From Pedobacter sp. Hv1 (lineage in GTDB: Bacteria > Bacteroidota > Bacteroidia > Sphingobacteriales > Sphingobacteriaceae), in assembly GCF_001412215.1 (NCBI RefSeq), contig NZ_LLWP01000005.1, positions 1 through 64,000 of the forward strand: a stretch of 64,000 nucleotides of DNA. The letters are read 5' to 3'. Made by a program: the position numbers and the translations under genes. The notes beneath the pieces are model-generated. The model did not search any database. It had not been told where the DNA came from and saw nothing but the letters and a program-made list of their open reading frames with translations. Below are positions 8,285 through 16,572 of this stretch, in pieces (position 1 is the stretch's first letter; each line of letters opens with the position of its first letter).

Positions 8285-9592
8285 ATGATCAGGAATACCT
8301 TAATTCTACTCCTCCTCTTAATTACTTCGAAAAGTTTTGCTCAAAATAGGGTCTTTTCCAATTCATTTTACTTTTTAAGTGAACTACCCATTGAAAAAAA
8401 TGTGGGCAAGAAGTTTCGCTATATGGTAGACTTAAAAGCTGTACCTAATGATTCTGTAAGCAATGTCTATATTCAATCCCTACAGATTGGAAAAGACAAT
8501 TACGATTTTATCCAATCAAATGTTTACAAGAAAAAAAGACCAGATACCTTATGGCACACCGCTAGTATTGAATCCAGCATCAATGCCAAAACAAAAAAAA
8601 TATGGCTATATGTAATTCAAGAAGGTAATGGGAGTTTTTATATAGACAATATGAAACTTGAAGTGCAAGAAGCTGATGGTTCTTGGTCTCCCCTACCGGT
8701 TAAGAATGGAAATTTTGAAATGAATGACAAAAATCCGTTTAAAGATTTTATTAAAACTAAACAGCTCCCATCGGGCACAACCGCAACGCTCATTCAAACT
8801 GCTACAACAAATGGAAAAGTCCTTTTGCTTAAAGCTACTGAAGGAAAAGTCTCTTGGCAAACCCTATATGGAAGTAATGCTAAAACAGGCCGTTTTTGTA
8901 CTTTAAATGGGGTTAAGCTTTATTACGAGACCTATGGAAGTGGAGAACCATTGTTATTATTACATGGTAATGGGCAATCTATTTCGGCCTTTGCTAAACA
9001 AATTCCGGCATTAGCAGAAAAGTACAAAGTTATTGCAGTAGACACCAGAGCACAGGGCAAAAGCACAGATCACACTACAGAAAAATTCAGCTACGATCTG
9101 TTTGCAGATGATATGAAAATATTGTTAGACTCGCTTCATTTAAAAAATGTAAATGTATTGGGTTGGAGCGATGGTGGAAATACCGCCCTGATCATGTCTA
9201 TCAAATATCCTGAATATGTAAACAAGGTAATGGTGATGGGTGCAAATCTCAATCCAACTATAGCCGCTGTTGAAGAAAGTATTTTAAAACAGACCAGTCG
9301 CGACATCAAAAAATTGGAAAAAGATAACAGTGCAGCCACAAAAACAATGGTAAAATTACTAACGATGGTTTTAACCGAGCCAAATATCAATGTTAGCGAT
9401 CTGGATAAAATCAGCTCAAAAGTACTGGTAATGGCTGGCGAAAAGGACCTGATCAAAGAAGCCCACACGCAATTGATTGCTAAACACATTAAAGGGGCCA
9501 AACTTGTAATTTTCAAAGGGGCTACACATTTCATTCCACAAGAAAATCCCTCAGCATTTAATGAAGCCATCCTTCAGTTTTTGCAGGAATAG
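8285..9592 (+). CDS. Secreted alpha/beta hydrolase with N-terminal beta-rich domain
   Basis: 435 residues from the ATG at 8285, which begins a signal peptide (LILLLLLITSKSFAQ); the frame is open further upstream but overlaps the preceding gene. Residues about 22-200 look like a carbohydrate-binding or jelly-roll type module (FYIDNMKLEVQEADGSW, NGNFEMND). Residues 205-435 are a classical alpha/beta hydrolase: oxyanion segment LLLHGNGQS, nucleophile elbow GWSDGG with Ser295, Asp388 in AGEKDLI and His415 in GATHFIP. The substrate cannot be told; an esterase or lipase-like role outside the cytoplasm is likely. Confidence 0.82.
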   Translation: MIRNTLILLLLLITSKSFAQNRVFSNSFYFLSELPIEKNVGKKFRYMVDLKAVPNDSVSNVYIQSLQIGKDNYDFIQSNVYKKKRPDTLWHTASIESSINAKTKKIWLYVIQEGNGSFYIDNMKLEVQEADGSWSPLPVKNGNFEMNDKNPFKDFIKTKQLPSGTTATLIQTATTNGKVLLLKATEGKVSWQTLYGSNAKTGRFCTLNGVKLYYETYGSGEPLLLLHGNGQSISAFAKQIPALAEKYKVIAVDTRAQGKSTDHTTEKFSYDLFADDMKILLDSLHLKNVNVLGWSDGGNTALIMSIKYPEYVNKVMVMGANLNPTIAAVEESILKQTSRDIKKLEKDNSAATKTMVKLLTMVLTEPNINVSDLDKISSKVLVMAGEKDLIKEAHTQLIAKHIKGAKLVIFKGATHFIPQENPSAFNEAILQFLQE

Positions 9593-9644
9593 TAATAAAA
9601 ATTGATTTGACCAGTAGTATAGAGGACTATCGGTTCTTTCAATT

Positions 9645-9679
9645 AAAAGCACATTGTTTCTTGAAATCGATGTGCTTTT
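9645..9679. terminator. Candidate terminator between hydrolase gene and recN
   Basis: AAAAGCACAT (9645-9654) pairs perfectly with ATGTGCTTTT (9670-9679) around a 15-nt loop. A terminal T-rich arm follows the hydrolase gene. It lies 21 bp before the recN ATG and so could also affect recN leader folding. Confidence 0.6.
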
Positions 9680-9700
9680 ATGTTAATTTAGCATCTGGAT

Positions 9701-11353
9701 ATGCTACAAAAACTTTCTATACGCAACTATGCTTTAATTGATAGCCTGGACATTGAATTTGACCAAGGTTTGAATATCATTACTGGTGAAACTGGTGCAG
9801 GAAAATCTATTATTTTAGGGGCGCTTTCGCTCATCCTTGGCCAAAGGGCAGAGAGCAAGTACTTTTTTAACCAAGATAAAAAATGTGTAATAGAAGGCAC
9901 TTTTTTATTGGCCGACGAACAGTTAAAAACTGCTTTTGAAGCCAATGACCTAGATTTTTATAAGGAAAGTATTTTACGCAGAGAAATTTCGATGGATGGC
10001 AAATCTCGATCGTTTGTAAATGATACGCCAGTAAATCTGGCCAGTTTAAAACTCATTGGAGAGCAGTTAATTGATATCCATTCGCAACATGCTACCAGAG
10101 AAATCAACGATGCCGATTTTCAATTGCTCATTGTAGATTCTTTAGCTGATCATGGTCAGCTGCTTACTGATTATAGAACAGGTTTTAAACAATTGAAACA
10201 AGACCAGCAACAACTCAAAGAATTGACAAACAAAGCCAATGAGGCCCGTAGCAAACAAGATTATGAGCAGTTTTTATTTAACGAATTAGAACAGGCTTCA
10301 TTAAAGGCAGGCGAACAAGAAGAATTAGAACAGGAGCTAGAAAAATTGACCCATGCCGAAACCATCAAGAGGAATCTACTTGTAGCAACGGGTTTATTAG
10401 AAGAAAATGAAACTTCTGCTCTTGCGATGCTCAAAGAAGCCGGCATTCAACTCCAAGGTATTGAAAAATTTGATCCTGCAGTTGCAGCACTCCATATAAG
10501 ATTGCGTTCCAGCATTATCGAAATTAAAGATATTGCACAAGAAATAATTTCAATAGAAGAAGGCACCTTACACCATGCAGAACGTTTATCATTTATAGAA
10601 GAACGTTTGGCTATTTTTTATAACCTCCAACAAAAACATCGCGTTGCTACGAATACCGACTTATTGGCCATACAAGAACAGTTAGAAACCAATTTAAATC
10701 AGTTACTTTCTTCTGATGAACATATTGAGCAGCTCACAAAAGCAATCAGCTTACTTCAAACCTCATTAACCAAACAGGCTGAAAAATTAAGTTCAAATAG
10801 AAAAAAGGCCATTCAATTGGTAGAAACCGAAACGGGTAAAACCCTACAACAAGTTGGAATGTCAAATGCTAAAATTGTTTTAACCCAGCAAGCTTTAACA
10901 CAACTCCATAAAGATGGTTTAGATGAAATTGGTTTGTTATTTACAGCCAATGCAGGTCAAGCACCTGCACCAGTAAGCAAAGTTGCTTCTGGTGGCGAAT
11001 TATCTAGATTAATGCTGGCTATTAAGGCTTTATTGGCCAAACATACTTCCTTACCAACTTTGATATTTGATGAGATAGACACTGGAATTTCTGGTGAGAC
11101 TGCTTTAAAAGTTGGGAAAGTTATTGCCGAATTAGGCAAAAACATGCAGATTTTATCCATTACACACTTGCCACAAATTGCTGCCAAAGGTCATTCTCAT
11201 TATTTTGTTCATAAAAAGGAGACAAACGACAAAACAACTACTGGTATTCGCAAATTGACCCAAGAAGAGCGGGTCCATGCCATTGCAGAGATGTTAAGCG
11301 GAAAAAACCCAGGTGCTTCTGCCCTACAAAATGCAAAAGAATTGTTAGGTTAA
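9701..11353 (+). CDS. recN: DNA repair ATPase RecN
   Basis: 550 residues, the usual RecN size. Walker A GETGAGKS at 29-36, a long coiled-coil middle (about 150-370), then the ABC signature GGELSRLMLAIK and Walker B LIFDEIDTGISGE, all in SMC/RecN order. RecN is an SMC-like protein that acts early at double-strand breaks. In many Bacteroidota recN directly follows the bamD-rpoZ-coaBC-DUF4835 row; here it is about 5.3 kb further on, with the blaI locus and two secreted-protein genes in between. Confidence 0.95.
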   Translation: MLQKLSIRNYALIDSLDIEFDQGLNIITGETGAGKSIILGALSLILGQRAESKYFFNQDKKCVIEGTFLLADEQLKTAFEANDLDFYKESILRREISMDGKSRSFVNDTPVNLASLKLIGEQLIDIHSQHATREINDADFQLLIVDSLADHGQLLTDYRTGFKQLKQDQQQLKELTNKANEARSKQDYEQFLFNELEQASLKAGEQEELEQELEKLTHAETIKRNLLVATGLLEENETSALAMLKEAGIQLQGIEKFDPAVAALHIRLRSSIIEIKDIAQEIISIEEGTLHHAERLSFIEERLAIFYNLQQKHRVATNTDLLAIQEQLETNLNQLLSSDEHIEQLTKAISLLQTSLTKQAEKLSSNRKKAIQLVETETGKTLQQVGMSNAKIVLTQQALTQLHKDGLDEIGLLFTANAGQAPAPVSKVASGGELSRLMLAIKALLAKHTSLPTLIFDEIDTGISGETALKVGKVIAELGKNMQILSITHLPQIAAKGHSHYFVHKKETNDKTTTGIRKLTQEERVHAIAEMLSGKNPGASALQNAKELLG

Positions 11354-11387
11354 GTATGGAAATATTCCTTTTTTTCATCATTACGAT

Positions 11388-12113
11388 ATGAAAAAACTAT
11401 ACCCACTTCTCTTATTTACCCTAATACCATTATTTGCACTTTCCCAAAAAAGTAATGATAGCGTGGAAGTTGATATTGACACCATACATGTCCGTGGATT
11501 TGTTTATGATAAATTAGGAAAACCTATCAAGGATGTGAAGATATCTACTAATTTGTTAAGTACCATGACCACCGAAAATGGGTATTTTGAACTTAAAGGC
11601 ATTCAGAAAGGCAGGCCTATAGCATTTGTTAAAGATTCTTTATCAAGCTTTTTATATAGTAACAGTAGTAGATTTATTATTTATAATTTAGTCCCCTTAC
11701 CTACTCGTTTGCTTATGGCTTATGATCACAAAATGAGTATTGAAGCAAAGCGGATTACCCCTAGAAGACTCATCAAAAAGAAAACAATAGATCACGCCAT
11801 ATTCATTACCTACGAAACGCTTGAGAGTTATCCGGGTGGCATACAAACATTTTACAACTACATTCAAAATAATTTAAGATATCCCGAAAAGGCGATAATT
11901 AACAACATTGAGGGAATGGTTGTTATAGAGTTTGATGTTACTACAACTGGAACAATCAATAATATTAAAATTATTAAAGATATTGGATATGGTTGTGCCG
12001 ATGAAGTAGTAAAAGTATTAAAAACTTCAAAAAAGTGGAACCCTGCTCTAATAAACGCTATACCACTTAAAAGGAAAATCTCAATAGAAATTCCTTTTAA
12101 ACTGATAGACTAG
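11388..12113 (+). CDS. Secreted protein with carboxypeptidase-regulatory-like and TonB C-terminal-like domains
   Basis: 241 residues with a signal peptide (LLLFTLIPLFALSQ). Residues about 33-90 resemble a CarboxypepD_reg/beta-sandwich unit (VRGFVYDKLGKPIKDVKISTN and following TENGYFEL). Residues about 140-240 resemble the TonB C-terminal domain: GGIQTFYNYIQNNLRYPEKA, then GMVVIEFDVTTTGTINNIKI and the final KKWNPALINAIPL. There is no N-terminal membrane anchor of a true energy transducer, so it is a TonB-domain-containing periplasmic protein of unknown role. It converges with the next gene across 7 bp. Confidence 0.72.
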   Translation: MKKLYPLLLFTLIPLFALSQKSNDSVEVDIDTIHVRGFVYDKLGKPIKDVKISTNLLSTMTTENGYFELKGIQKGRPIAFVKDSLSSFLYSNSSRFIIYNLVPLPTRLLMAYDHKMSIEAKRITPRRLIKKKTIDHAIFITYETLESYPGGIQTFYNYIQNNLRYPEKAIINNIEGMVVIEFDVTTTGTINNIKIIKDIGYGCADEVVKVLKTSKKWNPALINAIPLKRKISIEIPFKLID

Positions 12114-12120
12114 GAAACCA

Positions 12121-12813
12121 TTAATTGATACTATCCAACGTAGTTGTACTCATTAATTTTCCGTTTTTATTGGATGCTTCAGATTTCACGTACAGTCCTA
12201 ATTTCGCCGAATACCATTCTGTTATTTTCATGTTGATTGGTATCGAAATGCCAAAAGTTGTGGTTTTAATTTCTGCACTGTAACTGATCTTAAAACAATC
12301 GTAAGTACCTGCTGGTGTGGTTACACTTTCTGTGCCTTCTACTTTTCTATTGATAATTTTAAAACCAATATCGGCCATCTTTTGCGAGTCGTTATACATC
12401 TGCATGTTAAAATTTCCGTCTGGCAAATCTTGACCTGTTTGCATTTTGGTGGGATAATTCAGGTAAGAGGCATCGGCCTTTGCTGTCATTCCTTTAAATT
12501 GTGAGGCATTAGCACTTGGCATAAAATTTCGCATATCAATTTTTAGGCTATTGCCATCACAGATCATTTCTGCATCCGCAGCGCTCACTTCTTTTCCCTT
12601 ATCGTCAAAAACCTGCGAACTTACCGTTGCTTTATTACCAGATTTGGCCTTTACGCTATAGACCATTTTAGTCATTAATTTACCCTTTGGATTGGTAGAA
12701 CTATATTTTACTACTTTACCGCTGGTCATGTAAATAAAGTTTTTGCAGTCTTGAGCCAAGGCCGAAGAAAAAAACGCAAAACAAGTAAATAAAATTAAAA
12801 TAATTTTTTTCAT
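12121..12813 (-). CDS. Secreted DUF3108/TapB-like protein
   Basis: 230 residues with signal peptide (ILILFTCFAFFSSALAQ). The mature part is beta-rich; KMVYSVKAKSGNKATVSSQV and the closing WYSAKLGLYVKSEASNKNGK are typical of the DUF3108-like family that I associate with the name TapB in Bacteroidota. The two cysteines DCKNF and YDCFKI could form a disulfide. No enzymatic motif is seen. It stands alone, upstream of nothing on its strand except the OmpA-family gene 88 bp away. Confidence 0.6.
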   Translation of the reverse strand: MKKIILILFTCFAFFSSALAQDCKNFIYMTSGKVVKYSSTNPKGKLMTKMVYSVKAKSGNKATVSSQVFDDKGKEVSAADAEMICDGNSLKIDMRNFMPSANASQFKGMTAKADASYLNYPTKMQTGQDLPDGNFNMQMYNDSQKMADIGFKIINRKVEGTESVTTPAGTYDCFKISYSAEIKTTTFGISIPINMKITEWYSAKLGLYVKSEASNKNGKLMSTTTLDSIN

Positions 12814-12901
12814 AGGTACTTAGATTAGTTGTCAGTATAAAATGTGTACATAAATATAATATTTAAAAAACTATCTATCAACACTTTATATTAAGCTTAG
12901 T

Positions 12902-14227
12902 TTAAAGTTTGATAAATTCTACTCTTCTGTTATTGGCTTTGCCTGCAGCAGTAGTATTCACATCACTTGGCTGTGTTTCTCCCTTTCCTTCTGCTGTTAA
13001 ACGGTCTTCATTTACATTAAAATCATTAACTAAAGCTGTTTTAATGGCCATTGCTCTCTGCTCTGATAATTGCAGGTTTTTGGCATTGTCACCATCACTA
13101 TCTGTATGGCCTACAATTTTTACTTTTAATTGTGGATTTTCGTTTAAAACCGCAGCAATTTCTTTTAACACTCCGGCAGATTGAGGTTGAATTACCGCCG
13201 ATCCCGAGTCGAACAAAATGCCTCTGGTTACCAATTTACCTTCGGTAAGTAGTTTGTTGCGCATATCGGGTTTGCCTACCGCATAACGCAGATTGCTCAC
13301 GTACATTTTTGTTGTTTCCGAATCGCCTTCATCTTGCACAAAAGATCCGAAACGCAAGTAATAATTTGGTTCAAGCGCTAATCCCTGCGGAAGGTCAAAT
13401 ACCTTTTTCTCATCGAAATATATTTTAACCCTTTGTTGTTGTCGCATGATAGAAACATGGATGGGTTTTCTAGTATTTAGTTTTGCATACTGTGCAGCCG
13501 ATTCCATCAAGGTTTCACCTTTTAGGTAACTCCGGGCCATGATCTCTCTACTTCTCGGCGTCACTTCAAAAGATATCCCACTGTTAGACGGCATATAAGC
13601 TTTTTCTGATGTGGCCGCTAATTTTGCTGAAGAAAGTATCTCGATATAAAACCTTTGGTACCAATTTGATTCTTGATTAAAAGTAACAATCATATCAAAA
13701 TCTACAGTACAATTGTCGGGCATCTTAGCTGTATATTGAGGAGAGAAAAATGCATCTGCACCGGTAAGTTGTACCCAATTGAACTCAGAACCATTTACTT
13801 TTGCAATTTCTGCACCTCCAGTGCTGTTCCATTTGGCAGGCAGATCGCCCATGGCATCTTGTTTAAAGTCATCAAATGCCAGAATTTTATCACCAGGTAC
13901 AAAATCAAATTTATTGTAGGTTGAAAAAGAAGGTTCGTCTTGCCCTTTAACCGTAACCTCTCCATCTTTGGTCTTTTTATTTTTATCCTTCTCAGCTGTT
14001 TCTGTCGATTTATCTTTTTTCTTGAAGAGACCACCAATTCCTTTTTCTAACTTATCTAAACCTTTATCAATAGTTTCGTCAACCTTTCTATCGGCTTTAT
14101 TGGTTGCCGCAGTTTTGGCTTTTTCTTTTACATCTATTTTTTGGGCGTAAAGGTTAGCAACACCTATTAAGCAACATAAAACAAAAGTAAGCATTGCAAT
14201 TTTTTGAGGTTTGGTTATTGTTTTCAT
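12902..14227 (-). CDS. OmpA family outer membrane protein
   Basis: 441 residues with a signal peptide ending NLYAQ. A Lys/Asp/Glu-rich linker (about 30-95) precedes a jelly-roll/lectin-like middle domain (about 110-310, with DDFKQDAMGDLPAKW and the closing YLRFGSF). Residues about 335-441 are the OmpA C-terminal peptidoglycan-binding domain (LFDSGSAVIQPQS, IVGHTDSDGD, LSEQRAMAIK, NNRRVEF). It therefore anchors to peptidoglycan, probably from the outer membrane or periplasm. Its promoter carries the LytTR-type tandem site at 14246-14316, so it is a candidate target of the two-component system 4 kb away. Confidence 0.85.
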   Translation of the reverse strand: MKTITKPQKIAMLTFVLCCLIGVANLYAQKIDVKEKAKTAATNKADRKVDETIDKGLDKLEKGIGGLFKKKDKSTETAEKDKNKKTKDGEVTVKGQDEPSFSTYNKFDFVPGDKILAFDDFKQDAMGDLPAKWNSTGGAEIAKVNGSEFNWVQLTGADAFFSPQYTAKMPDNCTVDFDMIVTFNQESNWYQRFYIEILSSAKLAATSEKAYMPSNSGISFEVTPRSREIMARSYLKGETLMESAAQYAKLNTRKPIHVSIMRQQQRVKIYFDEKKVFDLPQGLALEPNYYLRFGSFVQDEGDSETTKMYVSNLRYAVGKPDMRNKLLTEGKLVTRGILFDSGSAVIQPQSAGVLKEIAAVLNENPQLKVKIVGHTDSDGDNAKNLQLSEQRAMAIKTALVNDFNVNEDRLTAEGKGETQPSDVNTTAAGKANNRRVEFIKL

Positions 14228-14245
14228 GATCCAATTTTTGATAAG

Positions 14246-14316
14246 TGAATATACCTTGGTTAATAAGTTGACCGAGGTTATTATCGATGAACGTTATTAA
14301 ATAATCGATAGAAGTT
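14246..14316 (-). promoter_or_regulatory. LytTR-type tandem site and promoter of the OmpA-family gene
   Basis: Minus-strand half-sites AACTTCTAT (14308-14316) and AACGTTCAT (14287-14295), separated by exactly 12 bp, each followed by CGAT. The second matches the published LytTR consensus (T/A)(A/C)(C/A)GTTN(A/G)(T/G) at every position. Exactly 33 bp further lies TATATTCA (14246-14253) as minus-7 element, 18 bp before the ATG. The same 71-bp layout recurs at 15812, 16488 and 51143. Confidence 0.75.
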
Positions 14317-14332
14317 ATATTGTAGTGATTAC

Positions 14333-15079
14333 CTACAAGCGCTTATATTCGAAATTTGAGACATTAAAGCCATCACTTTGTTTGATAGGGTAGCCATCTA
14401 CATTGTACTCATACGTATAACTATAGGATACAGCTCCGCTATTGCCATAGGCTACATTCAAATTATTAACAGCAGAATTAGGAAAGAAAAATTCTTTAGG
14501 CATCGTACTTTTATAACTTGGTTTATCATCGTACTTATAGGTAGAAGATCCAGAAAAAGTACCTATTAGATCGCTTGAGGTAGTGGTGTAATATTTAATT
14601 TCAATCAGATTCCCCTTTGTGTCATAAGTATGTAGATATCGCCAGCCATTTCCTGTTGAGGCAAAAATATACTGTTCTGTAACTACTCCAGCAGCATAGG
14701 TATATAAATAGGTATTGATCAGTGTTGCCGATGCCCCGGTTCCATTATATTCCAATTTCTTGCTGATTGTACCATCAGCATTATAAGAAAAAATAGTTCT
14801 ATTGAAATTGTTGTTGGTCATTTCTGCCAAACTACCATTACTGTTGTATATAAATGTAAAACTCTGCGCAGGGTTTGCGGCATTCGAAGTTCTGGTATAA
14901 CTGGTTAATCTATTGTTAGCATCGTAGGTATAATTGAAAACAAGCCCATCGTTATCTACTCTTTTGAGCAAAAGGTTTTTATGGGTAGGTTCTATCTTAA
15001 CCACTTCTTCTATCGCTTCTTTTTTGCAAGCATTCAGTACAATACTGATGGTAAGCATCGCCAATATTAATTTTTTCAT
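14333..15079 (-). CDS. YD/RHS-like repeat lipoprotein
   Basis: 248 residues with lipoprotein signal ending LNAC (Cys18). The mature part has YD-type beta-strand repeats: FNYTYDANNRLTSYTR, FIYNSNGSLAEMTN, FSYNADGTISKKLEY, YTYAAG, HTYDTKGNLIEIKY and YEYNVDGYPIKQSD. They resemble the short RHS/DUF4595-type lipoproteins common in Bacteroidota rather than large RHS toxins, since no toxin domain follows. Surface exposure is plausible. It starts 47 bp after the stop of the next upstream lipoprotein gene, so both may be read from the LytTR-type promoter at 15812-15882. Confidence 0.75.
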   Translation of the reverse strand: MKKLILAMLTISIVLNACKKEAIEEVVKIEPTHKNLLLKRVDNDGLVFNYTYDANNRLTSYTRTSNAANPAQSFTFIYNSNGSLAEMTNNNFNRTIFSYNADGTISKKLEYNGTGASATLINTYLYTYAAGVVTEQYIFASTGNGWRYLHTYDTKGNLIEIKYYTTTSSDLIGTFSGSSTYKYDDKPSYKSTMPKEFFFPNSAVNNLNVAYGNSGAVSYSYTYEYNVDGYPIKQSDGFNVSNFEYKRL

Positions 15080-15126
15080 GATTTTTAATTTGATAGGTAA
15101 ATCGTAGTCTCTTATTGTTTATGCAA

Positions 15127-15726
15127 TTAAAATTTAATTCCCTTAAACTCGTGTTTGATCCTAAACTTGCCTTTAACCACATAATCTTTAATGGCAGGAT
15201 CATTTTGTTTGTTCTCTCCTCCCCTTACAATTACATTAATGGTTCCGGTTAAAATTCTGGCAACCTCTCCAACTTTTTCGCTCTTGGTAATTACAATCGC
15301 ATCTGGTATTACAGCTGGTTTTGGGTTTAACAAAAAATCATAACTGTTGAATGTAAAACCCTTTGTAGGATAATTTTGTAGGGATACACTTCCTTGACTG
15401 ATCTTATCTCCTGCTGTAGCAGAACCGTTTGCAGTAGATGAAGGTTGAGATAAATCGGCTGTAAGTGTCAATACCAGATTTGGTCCGCCATCTTTACCTG
15501 CAAAAATTTTAAACTCTCTATCTGTTGCACTGAACTCATTATAAGAGGTTAAGATATCCGTAGTATCTAAACTGATCTCTTTTCCGTCAATACTGTAGTC
15601 AAAATATAATCCATTCTTCTCCGCATTTGTATGTTGGTCTTTTGAATTGGCCGAGTCTGTACCACTGTTACAACCAAATAAAATGGATAACGAGAGTAAT
15701 AAGACTAATGAATAGGTTCTTTTCAT
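15127..15726 (-). CDS. Small lipoprotein of unknown function (LytTR-promoter gene 1)
   Basis: 199 residues from the ATG at 15726, which gives a normal lipoprotein signal (YSLVLLLSLSILFGC). An in-frame ATG at 15789 is the first one on the predicted transcript and would add 21 residues before the signal; I cannot exclude it. The mature protein is beta-rich (YFDYSIDGKEISL, FKIFAGKDGGPNLVLTL, TGTINVIVRGG) and ends with a KGKFRI strand much like the GGKFRV end of the neighbouring lipoprotein 15892-16470. This hints at a shared fold of the DUF6252-like kind. Function unknown. Confidence 0.7.
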   Translation of the reverse strand: MKRTYSLVLLLSLSILFGCNSGTDSANSKDQHTNAEKNGLYFDYSIDGKEISLDTTDILTSYNEFSATDREFKIFAGKDGGPNLVLTLTADLSQPSSTANGSATAGDKISQGSVSLQNYPTKGFTFNSYDFLLNPKPAVIPDAIVITKSEKVGEVARILTGTINVIVRGGENKQNDPAIKDYVVKGKFRIKHEFKGIKF

Positions 15727-15811
15727 GATGAGTGATTGATTGTTTATCAAATAGAAATCTCTTCCAAATAGAGGCTGAATGTTTTTCATAGGTTTTAATT
15801 TTATATTGAAA

Positions 15812-15882
15812 TGAAGGTAAAACCTATATTGAAACGTCTCGTTTTTAAATCGATGAACGGCAAAAAATAATCGATGAAGGAT
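15812..15882 (-). promoter_or_regulatory. LytTR-type tandem site and promoter of lipoprotein gene 1
   Basis: Half-sites ATCCTTCAT (15874-15882) and GCCGTTCAT (15853-15861), 12 bp apart, each followed by CGAT. After exactly 33 bp comes TACCTTCA (15812-15819) as minus-7 element. The 12-bp spacer reads CGATTATTTTTT, nearly identical to those at 14296 and 16538. The predicted transcript starts about 15 nt before the ATG at 15789. Confidence 0.72.
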
Positions 15883-15891
15883 AGAAAGTGA

Positions 15892-16470
15892 TTAAAATTC
15901 GGGGTTATAGAGATCTGGATAATAAATTACCCTAAACTTACCCCCTGTTAAAACGCTTGTTCTTTTGGGATTGCTTTGGTGTAGTGCATATAAGGTTGAA
16001 GAGAAATTTCCCTCTATGACATAAGCCTTTCTATCTGTTTTATCTAGTTTAGTGAGCTGAACCGTATTTTCCTGCACAGGTATATCATACGTAACACTCG
16101 ACATTTCTTTACCTCCAGTTTTACGTTCTGGGGCATAAAATATCCCACTTTGAACACCTTCATCATTAATAGTAGATGGATAATTGCCAACTTTTAATGC
16201 CCCTACATCGTGAAATGAAATTTCTATTCTAGTGCCATCTTTAGCTTCGGCCAAAATAGAGAGTTGATGGCTTAGGGCCTTATAACTTACATTGTACTTT
16301 TTAAATGTTTGAGCTGGCACAGATTGCCAAAGTTGATCATCAATTTTGGCCAAGAAATATTCATTTGATTCGATCGCTTTTTCTGTTTGACAAGATCCTA
16401 ATAAGAGGAGCAGAAAAGCGAAACTCAAAATAAATAAATGTTGCCTTTCTTTTTTACAAATGATATTCAT
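15892..16470 (-). CDS. Small lipoprotein of unknown function (LytTR-promoter gene 2)
   Basis: 192 residues from the ATG at 16470. The longer frame from 16506 is rejected because that codon lies upstream of the predicted minus-7 element (16488-16495). Lipoprotein signal LFILSFAFLLLLLGSC. The mature part begins YFLAKIDDQLWQSVPAQ, a pattern of DUF6252-like lipoproteins (strand, Gly/Asp, Trp), and ends LTGGKFRVIYYPDLYNP. Homology to the 15127-15726 product is suggested by this shared end only. It lies directly downstream of the kinase gene on the same strand but has its own promoter. Confidence 0.72.
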   Translation of the reverse strand: MNIICKKERQHLFILSFAFLLLLLGSCQTEKAIESNEYFLAKIDDQLWQSVPAQTFKKYNVSYKALSHQLSILAEAKDGTRIEISFHDVGALKVGNYPSTINDEGVQSGIFYAPERKTGGKEMSSVTYDIPVQENTVQLTKLDKTDRKAYVIEGNFSSTLYALHQSNPKRTSVLTGGKFRVIYYPDLYNPEF

Positions 16471-16487
16471 TCCGGTTGTGTTATGCC

Positions 16488-16558
16488 TAAAACTAGGTTT
16501 AAACACAAAAAACTGACAATGCTAATCTATCAAATAGCTTAAATAATCGTCGAATGGA
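16488..16558 (-). promoter_or_regulatory. LytTR-type tandem site and promoter of lipoprotein gene 2 (weaker copy)
   Basis: Half-sites TCCATTCGA (16550-16558) and CTATTTGAT (16529-16537) are more degenerate, but the 12-bp spacer CGATTATTTAAG matches the other copies. The 33-bp distance to TAGTTTTA (16488-16495) is again exact. The minus-7 element is 17 bp before the ATG at 16470. Confidence 0.55.
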
Positions 16559-16572
16559 GTGACAACAAGAAA

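Noticed and set aside
12815..12885. LytTR-type promoter in front of the DUF3108/TapB-like gene
   Set aside because: One half-site-like sequence (12877-12885) exists, but the partner at 21 bp is poor and no TAnnTT(C/T)A lies at the 33-bp position.
14333..15079. RHS/polymorphic toxin with YD repeats
   Set aside because: Only 248 residues, lipid-anchored, with no C-terminal toxin domain and no immunity gene.
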